Shown here: piece after piece, positions 1-13,785 of the stretch
How positions within the stretch are numbered: the first letter of the stretch is position 1
Layout: every line of letters begins with the position of its first letter
From: Amorphochlora amoebiformis
Lineage: Eukaryota; Cercozoa; Chlorarachniophyceae
Direction of reading: 5' to 3'
Assembly (NCBI GenBank): GCA_054601695.1
Contig: BAAHQB010000016.1
Location: 372,001-436,000, forward strand
Length of the DNA stretch: 64,000 nt
Notes under the pieces: model-generated
Databases searched by the model: none
Told to the model about the DNA's origin: nothing
Seen by the model: only the letters and a program-made list of their open reading frames with translations
Program-made: the position numbers and the translations under genes

Positions 1-77
1 ATAATACATATATATATATAATATATATATATATAAATATATACATGTATTATATGCATAATAAGCACAACATATAC

Positions 78-108
<31 letters not shown>

Positions 109-233
109 GGTATATGTATATATGCTTGGATCTGTTTTACTAAATATGCATGTATATAATATACATATATATATATGTATAAATATGATACGTTAAAAAA
201 TTGTGTGCGTGTATACATGTGTACACATGTGCA

Positions 234-306
<73 letters not shown>

Positions 307-614
307 GTCTACATTTATATAAAGTTTGCATATGTAGTACATTGTATACAATAATGTATAGTATACAATATACTATAATGTATAGTATACAATATACTAC
401 AATGCATAGTATACAACATACAACAATGCATAGTCATAATACACACCTTTATATATATATATATACATACATATAGTATATACATACATATGTATACTAT
501 CTACATTTTATGCCATCATTCATATTATATTTGCACATATACAATACATTGCAATGAACAACATACTTACAATACACATATAAATACATACAAACTCAAA
601 CAACATTCAGAAAC
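1..614. repeat. AT-rich flank with (TA)n arrays and a short tandem repeat
   Basis: Mostly (TA)n dinucleotide sequence with no coding block that I can support. At about 345-435 there is a degenerate tandem repeat with a unit of roughly 26 bases, in which the pieces GTATACAATA and AATGTATAG or AATGCATAG recur about four times. An upstream exon of the following plus-strand gene could lie here or outside the window, because the reading frame of its first recognised exon stays open to the left of 615. Confidence 0.5.
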
Positions 615-1008
615 ATGATGATTCAAACCCGAGCTACACTATTACTCTGTGACCGCGAGCCCAACAAAGTCTTCAATCTCACCCTTCACATCAGGCGGTA
701 ATCACGTATATATATACTTAAATTCAGCATCAAGTATGACACCTACATTCAAGAGAGAGATTTGAGATAGGAGGAGATGTGAGAATGAGGGAGGAGTGGA
801 GAGGGTGAGAAGGAGAGGAACGGAGAGTGAGGGAATGAGTGGCGGAAGAAGTCAAAGGGACGGGGAGGGAGATTGGGAGGGAGCTTTGTTAATTGTATTG
901 TGTTGTGTTATGTGTATGTGTATGTGTACTTGTATGTAAATTATTATTTATATATCTACATATGTGTATTTGTATATGTATATATTTGTAATATTTATAT
1001 AAATATAT

Positions 1009-1039
<31 letters not shown>

Positions 1040-1911
1040 GCGTGCATATACACATGTATGTATATATAGAATACATACATAAATATAGATATAAATATAT
1101 GATACATTGCTTACGCAGCGGTCTGTGTCTGGACTTCATTGATATCTATTCATCGAACCATTTATATCGTTGATCTAACACTGTATATATTATATATTAG
1201 CATGTACACACACATATATATATATATATATATTATATGTATATATATGTATGTATTATATTTGTGTCAATATGTATGTGGATGTAGATGTATCAAAAAT
1301 CTTATATGTATAACAGATTTTATGCACATACTCATGTCTATGTGTGTATATACTAATGTATATTTTCCTTTTATACGTACATATTTATACACATATATGT
1401 TATGTATATATGAATATATATATATATATATATTATATAATATGCAAATATAAATACGTAGGTACATATATATACATATATATATATATATATAACATGT
1501 AATTCATACGTACATACATAACACACTTCTTAAAATGCACAAAACTATTTCCTTCCTAGCTGGGACAGAGAAGAGCTCGACGCCCATCTCCTTGGGGCCC
1601 GGATCGTAACCCTTAACCCTAACCCTAACCCAAACAGCACCATAGCCCCAAACTCTGGAGGAGTCAATGGTCCTCGGACTAAGACATGCTGAATAATCTG
1701 ATCCTAACCCTACCCTTACCTGAACTCTGTCGCTGAAAAACGCCTACACGTGGATAAAAAAAGTTGTAATTTTGTATGACTAGGTTTTCGATATGGGGCT
1801 ACAAGATCTTCGTCATGAGAGGGACGACGCAAAGCTAGATATAGACTTCAACTGGGGTTTGATGCTAATCCTAACCCTACTGTTCTATACTGATCCCAAG
1901 TGTGGTTGTAG

Positions 1912-1957
<46 letters not shown>

Positions 1958-2074
1958 GTATTTATAAATATTTTTTCATTCATGAATATAAATATTTTTA
2001 TAGATTTATAAATACATTTTTCTGTATGTTTGTATGTACATATATATGTATGTATTTATATGATGCTACATCCG

Positions 2075-2107
<33 letters not shown>

Positions 2108-2165
2108 ATATATACATATAATTATATATTTATATGTACAAAAACTTGTGTAAGTATGAAAGTAA

Positions 2166-2220
<55 letters not shown>

Positions 2221-3419
2221 CTAAATCACATATTAATATCATATGCATACACATACATTTAATATCCATAGGCGAAGACATGAATTTGTTGCTCCGACGT
2301 AGAGGTCAGGCGCGGGCGGCGAAATGGTAAGTCCTACCCGGATCCAAACCCAAACAATAGCCCTGATGTGAACCACAGGTGGAGCATGATTCGAGAAGCG
2401 GTCGGAAATGACACGGCGAGGGACATAATTGCCGACGACCCCCATCTTCTAAGAATGCGAGAGGTGGGTTTATATATGTGTGATTCAGAAAATCTTTCTA
2501 ATGTACACATGATTGCGTGTATTTAATTTGTATTACGTATACATATTGATTGCATTATATTGTGTAGTTTTGAATTTTTTATAATGGAACATACATTTCT
2601 ATAATCACATTACATACACACATTCAATAGATACACATAAAACGATTAGGCCGCCGAGCAGGCCTTAGAAATCGAACTTCCGATTCAACGCCAAGGGCTT
2701 GCCGGCTCGGAACCCAAAACGGGAACGAATACTGAGGCATCTGGTAATTTTGCTTTATGTCTGCTATCGGCTACCCTACTTAACAATAGCCTTAAATCCA
2801 GCCGTATAAATATTTACATAGGGTTACATGGTTATGAGCCGCTAACCCTAACTCTTTGTATCCTACGTAGTAATGCTGACCCTAAAGCTAGCCCTAGTGC
2901 TAACCCTAACTCTAACCCTAACTCTAACCCTAACCCTAACTCTAAACAACCCTGTGTGTGTGTCTGTATGTATATTACATAGAAATATATAAACGTGCCG
3001 GAAACCACAACCTTGACACATACCCTATTTCCTCAAATACTCATGTACACAATCACAAGACGGGTATATCACAGTCCACAAACCTCATAAACATATATTT
3101 ACAAGGACACTATATTCAGTATCATATACATGTTACACTGACCAGAAATGTACTCTGGTTAAGTTTAGGGTTAGGGTTAGGGTTAGCGGAAGGGTTAGGG
3201 ATTAGGGTTAGGGTTAGGGTCAGGGTTAGGGTTAGGGTTAGCGTTAGGTTAGTATTAGGGTTAGTATTAATAATAGGTACGGTAGCGGTTACGATTAGTG
3301 TTAGAGGGTTAGGGCTATAAGGATTAGCGTTAGTGTTAGGGTGAGGGTTAGGGCTATAAGGATTAGGGTTAGTAGACACACACATATCTAAATATATATA
3401 TATATATGTGTGTGTGTGT

Positions 3420-3453
<34 letters not shown>

Positions 3454-4090
3454 GATTTTATGAACATATATATGAACGTATATAACTTATACATATATAT
3501 ATATATATGTATATATGTGTACATATGTATATAAGTATTTATATGTATAAGATATGTAACACATACATATATACATATAACAGGCATGTATATGTATGTA
3601 TTTATCTATGTGAAAAAAAGTTATATAGAAATCTCTTCTAAGTATTTCCGTATATCCTTCCAGCGCTCAAAGGCAATTGGTCTGCAACAGAGTTGGATGG
3701 GCTAGCGCTGGCTGAGCAGAGGGTGTGCGAGATTCTGAAAGTGTAGACGAGGACAATAATGAATACGCGTATGTGATTTTGTGTTTATAGGAGGCTCTTT
3801 TGGATTGGGTCGTATCAGATCGCGCTAGCGTTGGGGAGATGGCAGGTGTGAACATATTACGTATGTTGTGTTTATATATATATATATATATATATACATA
3901 TATATAAATACATATAAATAATGTACATTTTTGTGTGCAAATATACATATATATATATATATATATATGTATAAAAGCCTAAGGACAAGTATTTATAAAC
4001 GGTGAATATGTAAATATACGCATGTTCGTATTATACATGTATATATGTACAGAAAAAAATATACATACAACATATATGTAGGTATATTTT

Positions 4091-4132
<42 letters not shown>

Positions 4133-4552
4133 AATGTATTTACATGTATATATATATATATATATTATATATATATATATGTACTATATATATGTATAAT
4201 ATTATCATATGCTTACATTGATTTAAAATGGTGTGTATAATATTCATAAGTATGTACACATTCACAAGTGTGTGCATATATACATATTAATACATATACA
4301 TACATACTTTTATATATATATATATATATACATATGTGTGTGCCTCTCGCATGTGTATACATTGTTTGCATGCATGATTAAAACAGGTAGATGTATGCTT
4401 CAAATTGTTTCTTGGGTTTTACACGATGCATCATTCACCAAAGATCTCATTGATCTATTGAATCAGCTGCCGAGTACGAAGGGAACAACAAGGATGAACA
4501 ATATGTTTGGCAGGGTTCAAAGGATGATGTTTTCCCAGATGATGCAGACTAG
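615..4552 (+). CDS. Unknown 217-residue acidic-tailed protein, 9 exons
   Basis: Exons: 615-697, 1560-1605, 1784-1856, 2272-2326, 2379-2463, 2650-2743, 3664-3740, 3791-3845, 4467-4552. All introns are GT-AG, and the phases (2,0,1,2,0,1,0,1) match at every junction. The spliced length is 654 nt, giving 217 residues and TAG. I do not recognise the family. Visible features are a Leu-rich N-terminal segment, charged helical-looking stretches ([31 protein letters not shown]), a WW pair at residues 87-88 followed by [19 protein letters not shown], a Gly/Ser/Thr linker, then [18 protein letters not shown] and a very acidic end ([10 protein letters not shown]). No membrane span or enzyme motif is evident. 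The start at 615 is only the first ATG of an open frame with no stop close upstream, so the N-terminus may be longer. The gene converges on the JmjC gene, with 400 nt between stop codons. Confidence 0.68.
752..887. repeat. Polypurine tract in an intron
   Basis: An almost uninterrupted A/G run (GAGAGAGA, GGAGGAG, GGGAGGGAG pieces) lies on the plus strand between the first two exons of the plus-strand gene. Long purine runs with mirror symmetry can form triplex DNA. Nothing here looks coding. Confidence 0.7.
1606..1635 (+). repeat. Interstitial CCCTAA repeat next to a splice donor
   Basis: Directly after the GTAACC donor the intron continues with TTAACCCTAACCCTAACCC, about three units of a TTAGGG-type telomere repeat read from the C-rich strand. 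More scattered units follow near 1700-1720 and 1865-1880. Confidence 0.8.
2880..3375. repeat. Two interstitial telomere-like arrays in opposite orientation
   Basis: Within one intron (2744-3663), 2880-2945 holds CCCTAA/CTCTAA units and 3160-3375 holds TTAGGG/GTTAGGG units on the same strand, about 215 nt apart. The two arrays are therefore inverted with the C-rich one first. Both are degenerate (TTAGCG, TTAGTA and TCAGGG variants). Inside the second, the piece AGGGTTAGGGCTATAAGGAT occurs twice, near 3306 and 3345. Confidence 0.85.
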
Positions 4553-4952
4553 CTGGAAAATTAAACGAGGCGAGGGCTACATCTACTAGATCTAGTACAT
4601 ATATCTAGTATATAGCTATAGCGGCTATCTCTAGTATCTAGTCTAGATCCAGACTGCCCAGATCATGCCGGTTCAATGATCATTGACCTTAATCTGTAAT
4701 GACTAGAATGATTCTAGTGATTGCGTCTAGTGCGTTGACTATTTGCATGTCAAGTGATTGTACTTGGAGCTACTATCTCTAGTATCTAGACTATAGCTAC
4801 GTAGGGCAGCCTGACTTGTAATCTATACTAGTTATATAAGGATCATTGAAATTATATTTTAACACCAAGTAAGATCTATTGGATGACCATGACTTAATTC
4901 TAGTAATTGACTAACTTCCACGTGTGGCACTATGACAGTCTCATACATATGG
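4553..4952. terminator. Convergent 3' spacer, CTAG-rich
   Basis: The 400 nt between two opposing stop codons must contain both 3' ends. It is not microsatellite. I count 14 CTAG tetranucleotides (pieces such as TCTAGTATCTAGTCTAGATC), against about 1.5 expected for random sequence of this length. CTAG is its own reverse complement, so a transcript of either strand carries the motif. I see no clear AATAAA signal. A role in 3'-end formation is inference. Confidence 0.6.
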
Positions 4953-5205
4953 CTACAATTCATCTCTAGCTCGTCCTTTCATAAAACCAAGAATCTTCGC
5001 TTTAACCTGCTCGAAATTTATGACCTTGTGCTCGCGCATGAGCCAACGGAGCACATGTAACAGCTTTTTGGGTATCCGAGGGGCCGCGGCGGCAAGCTCC
5101 TCTGGCGATATCGTGCCGTCTGTGTATTTGTGATAATATATATATATATATGTGTATATATATATATGTATATAGTATATATATATATATATCTACAATG
5201 CATAT

Positions 5206-5239
<34 letters not shown>

Positions 5240-5865
5240 GCGCTCTACATAGTCTCCAAGCAACAAATTTATTATATATATATATTTATATATATATGTA
5301 TATATATATATCTTATGCAATTAAATATATAATTACTACTAAATAAACTCAAAACGTAGTTGTTATGTATTCTTTATCAAGATGTATATACTGTTATGTA
5401 CCTTTTCAATATGTATATTTATATACAAATCACATTTGGATACATACATATATTTGTGTGCATATATGCGTATTATGCACATATATATGTACATCATCAT
5501 ATTATATATATATATATATATGTATATGCCAATATGTACGTATCCCTACTACAGGAGACTAAACTACAATCATGTTCCATGATGTTTTAGAAACATACCA
5601 TGTACATGTATATGTATATGTATACATGTATATATGTATGTGTTATGTATGTATATATATATTATGTGTGTATATTACATAATATATATACATATATATA
5701 TATTTATACATGTGTAAGTATGTTTATAAATACATACGTTTATCAATATATATCGTATTATACACACACACACACAGATATATTTGTGGATGTGAAAAAC
5801 ACATATATGCAACAAATATGTTAAATACTTATTTAATACATATATTTATATTTTATGTGTGTATG

Positions 5866-5902
<37 letters not shown>

Positions 5903-6378
5903 GTAGTACATGTATATACACACACACACACACATATGTGTGTATGTATGTATATATATATAATATTCTATAAACACGCATGTTTGCGCAATACATATTC
6001 GTGTACACATATGTATTTATAGACTAAAATGTGAATATATTTACATCCATACTCCATGTATACACATACGCATTCGTACACATTTAGACATACTTACACG
6101 TACATACATATATATATATATATATATATACATATATATATAAATATACACATATATACACACACACATGCACACATACACATATGTGTATATGTGTACA
6201 TGTGTGTGCGTACATGTGTGTGCCTAAATATACATATGCATAGATTACTACAAATAGACATAATTATACATTATCTTCGTAACCTGAGTCTGTATCCGCT
6301 AGGTCAAACTTGACTTTCAAGTGCTCAATCCTCCGGTCGAGTAGTGAGGTCGCCTCTAGGATATAAAAAAAATATACA

Positions 6379-6421
<43 letters not shown>

Positions 6422-6786
6422 ACATGCACATTAGATTGTATGCACATATATAAAATATCCTATATGTATACATTTGATATCTGTATTTTGCAGACAAACA
6501 GTTACATACATACCATATGTTACGAGTATAGGTCGCATATATCTTTTATATACACGTTTATATGTATATTTATAAATATGTATATATATGTACATATGTG
6601 TATATATGTGTGTATATACATGTTTTCATATTTAAATATATACATACATGCAGATATATATATATATATATATACATATATAGATATATAATATATATAT
6701 ATATACTTGGTCTCCTTTGAGAAATTCCAAGCTTTTTGAGGTGCTCTAGAAGGTAGCTAGATATCCTCTCGAGTCCTATATGTATA

Positions 6787-6855
<69 letters not shown>

Positions 6856-7868
6856 GCTAGCTACCTATCTTCTTGTGTGCCTTACATATATGCATATGCA
6901 TATGTACTATACGTATACAAACATATACATACATATGTATAGATACATATATGTATATATATTATATATATATATATATATATGTGTATATATATAAAGT
7001 ATATTTACATACATAAAATGTGTTTAGGGTTAGGGTTAGGGTTAAGGATAAGGTTAACGTAATGTTACGGCTAGAGTAGGGTTAGGGTTAGGGTTGAGGT
7101 AGGGTTGGGGTTCGGATTAGGGTTGATATGGCTAAGGTTAGGGTTAGTGTTAGCGTCAGAGATCGGATTATTCAGCATGCCTTAGCGTAAAACATGAATA
7201 AAATAAATTGTATACTAGACATACGTTCATTTTTACAACATGTAACAATGGACATGATAATGATAATATTGAAATCATGATATTGACACCCAAATATAAT
7301 ACTACATTAGAACAAAAATATACATAATATATATATATAGAGAGAGAGAGAGAGAGGGAATAGGAAATGAGGAAAGAGAGGAGAGAGGGGGAGGGAGCGA
7401 AATAGCGAGGAACGGAGGGGAGAGAGGAGAGAGGAGGATGAGAGAGAGGAGGGAGAGAGGAGATCTTTGGCGACCTTAACCCTAACCTCAAGCCTAACCC
7501 TAGCCCTAACCCTAATTTAAGTAGAATCCTAAACCTTATCTAACCCCAGCCCTATTTCCCAACAGCAACCCCATTTAACCTAACGCTAGAACCCTAATCT
7601 CAACCCTTATAAGTCATGATTCACCCATGGAATCCGCCAGAAAGTACAAGGCCTCAATTTCCTTAGGTTGAGAATGCCCATTAACTACCAGCCTGGTTGA
7701 TAATAGTAAGGAGTGTATACATACTAAACATGTGTTTAAACGTAAATATATATGTGTATGGTGTGTGTGTGCTTTTATCAGTGTATGAACACAATGTTAC
7801 ATGTTTACATTTATGTATTAATCGTGTATGTATTACTAATACATATCACACTGAACATATGCATATAT

Positions 7869-7903
<35 letters not shown>

Positions 7904-7973
7904 GTATGTACACATATATTTAATTATATATATATATATTATGTATATATATATATATGTATGTACACATATA

Positions 7974-8004
<31 letters not shown>

Positions 8005-8216
8005 TATGTATATACATATAAACATATATATATTTATATATATATTGTATCTAAATATTGGGATAATCTGCAGACCATACCCGGATCGAACTTCTAATTC
8101 TAACCCTCAGTTGAGACTACCATATAGATAAGTACCATTGAACAGCGTTGAGATGACCCCTCCCGATGGAGGTCTTCAAGGCGGTGCTAGGGCTGTGACC
8201 ATATTCCTGTTTTGTT

Positions 8217-8260
<44 letters not shown>

Positions 8261-8491
8261 GTATATATATGTATCTATATACATATATATATAATATATA
8301 TATGCGTAAATATGGTAGATGTTTGCACGTATGTATTTAAATATATGTGTACGCATGTGTTAATATTGTACGTGTATAGATTGGATATATTATATATATA
8401 TGTGTATATATGTATATGTGCATATATAATATATATATATATGTATATATATATATGTATAGATAAATATACACATATATGTCTATATGTT

Positions 8492-8531
<40 letters not shown>

Positions 8532-8649
8532 TTAAGGTATACTTGTTTGAATATACACAAAGTTATATATATATATATATATATATGATATATATATACA
8601 TATATATAACTACAAAAATGTAAATACATACGCATACGTACACACACAC

Positions 8650-8680
<31 letters not shown>

Positions 8681-9964
8681 ACATACATATATATATGTGT
8701 AAATATATATATATATATATATATATAAGAGTGAATATACAGATAACTTACATACATACATATCTACATTGTAAGTGACTATGTGGATACCTTACAACAT
8801 ACATACATATTTAAATCAACATTGTGCGTAAATACATATACATATATACATGTATACGTAAATGTACATACAACAGTACTTTTGAATTTTGTTCTCAATA
8901 GTCTCAATAAGAGCAGCGCGACGTATGTATATGTATACATTTACATTTACATATACATATACATATATATAAACATATACATATACATATACGTATACGT
9001 TTACATGTGTAAACAATATATTTAAGTGTGATTATGCAAAATTATATCTACAAACGTATACATAATATATATATATATATATATTATACATATACGATAC
9101 ACACACATATACATACAGACAAACAAATAACCTCAACAAATAGCCGCAGACATAATATACATATATACATATATATATATACATTATACATATACGATAC
9201 ACACACATATACACACAGACAAACAAATAACCTCAACAAATAGCCGCAGCAGCCCAATGTGCCCGAATTCCGCAGCCCAAGTCACTGGGGGACGGCTGGA
9301 CAGAGCCTAATATTAAAGATTACCCAAATTACGCCTAAGGCTAACCCTAACGCTTGAGGGCACAGGCAGGTATGAATACATTTGAAAGGTCTCGGGGTTA
9401 ATAAGGATACAAGTTAAGGTTACATATATAATCGGGGCGAGATTTGGGTGGAATTACCAAGTTTTTCATGCAAGCTCCGCCAGCGTCGATGAGCCACTTA
9501 ACCTGTTGAGTTATGTTTTACATTTCTTTAGGTTTAGACTTCGGGTTGGTTCGAATTAGGTTGGTTTGTTTGTATGTGGAAGTTGATCTTAATCCCAAAC
9601 CCTAGGCCAGTTAACACCGTGTCTACGTGGTTGTTTTTGATCGCGAGGTGGATGGGGAGGACTACTCCATCCTATGATATGTCATACATATAGTACGTAT
9701 ATGTGTATACACACACACATATATATATATATATATGTATATATAACACACGTTTATATGCATATATATAATATATACACATATATATATATATATATAT
9801 ACATATGCATGTACTATACACTTATGTATACACACATATATATATATATATGTATACATATATATGTATATATATATATATATATATATAATATACATGA
9901 TTTGTATGTACATGTACATATGTGTATATATTTTGTATTCATATACACAATATATATACATTAC

Positions 9965-9999
<35 letters not shown>

Positions 10000-10265
10000 C
10001 ATATGTATATATATATTCATGTGTTAAGTATAATTTTTACATATATATATATATTTACATATTGTTATATATATATATATATATATGGATATATATATAT
10101 ATATATATATATTATGTAGATGCAAAAAAAAAAAACACACTCACACACACACACATATGGTGTGTGTATACATTTGCACACACGTGCCATGCGTGTAATA
10201 TATATATATATATATATGTGTGTGCGTATGTAATGTATAATATGTATATATATACACATGTATAC

Positions 10266-10301
<36 letters not shown>

Positions 10302-10987
10302 TATATACCAATTCAGTTACTTCTACATACGCACATAATATTTATATTATGTATATACACATGTATAAAGATATATATAAATATATTTAGCAATGTATAC
10401 ATGCATTTAAAAACATATAGAAGTCTTCGTATAGGTATATTTAATATATATATATATATACATATATAATATATATATATATAGTATTTATGTAGACTAT
10501 GCAATGTACGTGCACGCATATTTATGCTTATTTAATTCATATTGTATCTGTGTGAATATATTTGTATATATATACTAGTATATTTTTGTAATTATACATA
10601 CATCTACATCTTCAGACAAATCCAACACTTGAATATTTATACAAACCAAGCAACCCAACCCTAGCAATCATTTCGTCTGTTCTTACCCGAGAAGGACAGA
10701 TAGAATCAACAAGCCTCTCCTTGTCAACTTCGTATAGCCCCTTTAGCCTCGAGATATTGCCCCTCAACGACGCCAAATATACAGGAGGAAGCCGACCGTT
10801 TGGAAGAACAATCCTAATTTGAAAATATTTAGATGTGTGTATATGTGTATACATGTATATATATATATATACATATATGTATGGATTATATATGTATACA
10901 TGTCTATATATATATATATGTATATATATAGGTATATATATATATAGATTGTATATGTATACATATATATATATATATATGAATATA

Positions 10988-11018
<31 letters not shown>

Positions 11019-11094
11019 TTGCGTATCCACATATAACACACATATAACCCCTGATTTTCCTCTGGAAAATTAGGTAGGCCTAGTAAACACACAC

Positions 11095-11130
<36 letters not shown>

Positions 11131-11952
11131 GTATGTATTTACATATATATATATATCTATATACATAAATACATTATATATATTGTATATATATATATAT
11201 GTATGTATATATACATGTATCTATCAACACATACTCAAGGTGATCCGGAATATACTGCTGCCCCCCCAAAGCCAGCGTATACGCCGCCCCGTTGCATGTC
11301 GCGTGCCACCACTGAATAATATCCAAGTTAAGCGGACAGCAAAGAGAAGCACAGCACTTGATCAAGGCAAGAGGACATACGAGGGAAAATCAAGGGGTTG
11401 GGACCGTTTCTTTTGAGCACGCACAAATTGAGAGTAGGATAGAGGTAGAAAATACAATCGGATAAGGATGTGGAGAGGAGACATGAGGGAGGGTAAAAAC
11501 CTGCGTAGGAACCCACAGGATCTCGCCTTGGTTTACACGGCAGTAACGGACCCCGTGAGCCGCCCAGTCGGCTTCGGAGCGTCTCTGGTCGCCTGGTTAG
11601 GGTCGGGGTAGATTGGATTTGTGAAGTTCTCCAGCTCATTTATCGGAGTAGGTTTGTTATCACTAAATGCATGTATAAATGTATATGTATGTGTTCATAC
11701 ATTTCTATTATATGGGGGAATATACATACGTATATCTATGTGTATGTATGCAAGTATATAGAGAAATACATATGCAATTTATAATTGGATACATATGTAA
11801 TATATAATTATTGTACACTTACGTGTATTTTTTGACATTTTTTATTTACATATTATATAACATATATGTAAATATATAATATATATATATATATATATAT
11901 GTACATCTATAAAAATGTATTCATATGTACATATAAATGTATGATAAATGCA

Positions 11953-11984
<32 letters not shown>

Positions 11985-12105
11985 TAATATATATTTACAT
12001 GGAAATGCAAATATGTATATATGTACTGATGCACATATAATATATATATATACTCACATACATATATACATATATATATATATAAATATATATATATATA
12101 TGTGA

Positions 12106-12144
<39 letters not shown>

Positions 12145-12637
12145 GACCATCATAAGTCCGACAGACGGGCTCCGGCGGCTTGTTCGCCTGTTTTATGCTT
12201 ATACATATGTAAAATATATTATGAGGGTCCAAAAAGTATATTATATATATTTATACAAATATATATATATATATATATATATAACAGTATATATATATAT
12301 GTATATATATATTTATATATAGATTTGTATCCATACGAAATCATACGTCAACGCATGTATTGCTGCTCACGAATACGACCATTACAAAGCATAACACTTG
12401 GATGAGAAACATACCGTAGGAGGTGCCATATACCAGTGCTTCGACCCATGAATTGTGGCGAGCCATGCAACCTGGATTTTTTTTCCCCGAATATATATGT
12501 ATACATATATATTCATGTGTATATAGATAGAAAGGAGAGATGAGAGGGAGAGAATATAGAGATACAAAGTGGAAGGAAAATTTGACTAAATAATGAAGTA
12601 AATACATGCATGTAAATATATATGTTTATGTACTTAC

Positions 12638-12668
<31 letters not shown>

Positions 12669-13249
12669 ATGTATGCTATTTTTGTTCCAATCTTTCCCTC
12701 TCCCGTCTCCTTCCCTCCCCTTCCCTTCCCTCTTCTTCCTTCTCCCATAGTCTACTCCTGCTTCCCCTTCCTCTTTCTTTCTTAAACTCTTTTGGGACTA
12801 TGCAAGGTTATTGTCATAGCGTGTAACTCACAACTCTCAATGAGTTTGAAATGAGAGTACCTGATGCCGTTGAAAGTTGGCACCTTGGGGATTGCCACCG
12901 AAACTTAGGATGGTCTCGAGGCTGGAGGCCTGCGCAGGAGAATTTTTTCAATGTACCGTTTTGTTTTTTAGGTTAGAGGTTGGCTTGGTCATAGTTCAGG
13001 GTTGAGGTTGGCAGAGCAAGTTAGAAGCAGACAATCATAAATAAAATTGCAGATAAAGCATACGCTCACATGGAGGATAGAAGGAAGGTAATAATCCGCG
13101 CGAATGGCGTTCATTATTTCAACGGTCTGTGACGTGTGGGCTCGTATTCATATATATATATATGTATATATATATGTTATATACAATATATACAACAGGT
13201 CTGCGTGATATGCACACACGTTCATGTAAACGTATGTGTAATTGGTACA

Positions 13250-13283
<34 letters not shown>

Positions 13284-13382
13284 AGTACATATATACATAT
13301 TCACAATATATATTTATATATATATATATACATATGTATATATATATTATACACATTATACATGTATTATGTATACGTCTAC

Positions 13383-13420
<38 letters not shown>

Positions 13421-13559
13421 TATATGTATAGATATATATATGTATATGTACATATATATATATATACATATAAATATATATATTTATATAGTATACACCA
13501 TGCATATGAAATATTATAAATAATATATACATATATATATATATATGTTTACGTACATA

Positions 13560-13612
<53 letters not shown>

Positions 13613-13725
13613 TATGATATATATATATACATATATATATATTGAAATATATAAATATGGATGTGTATATAATATACACCATGCATATGAAATATTATAA
13701 ATATTATCAATATATATATTTTTAT

Positions 13726-13785
<60 letters not shown>

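Noticed and set aside
3122-3385. Open frames of repeating Asn-Pro or Leu-Gly-Val
   Set aside because: They are translations of degenerate telomere-like repeats inside an intron.
4388-4589. Open frame continuing through the last exon region of the first gene ([14 protein letters not shown]...)
   Set aside because: Its second half is a Met-rich frame-shifted shadow of the acidic frame ending DDVFPDDAD. The acidic frame fits the required splice phase and has a clean stop.
9083-9249. Regularly spaced repeats as a CRISPR array
   Set aside because: There are only two copies, the setting is an intron of a eukaryotic gene, and the repeat includes coding sequence; it is a tandem duplication.
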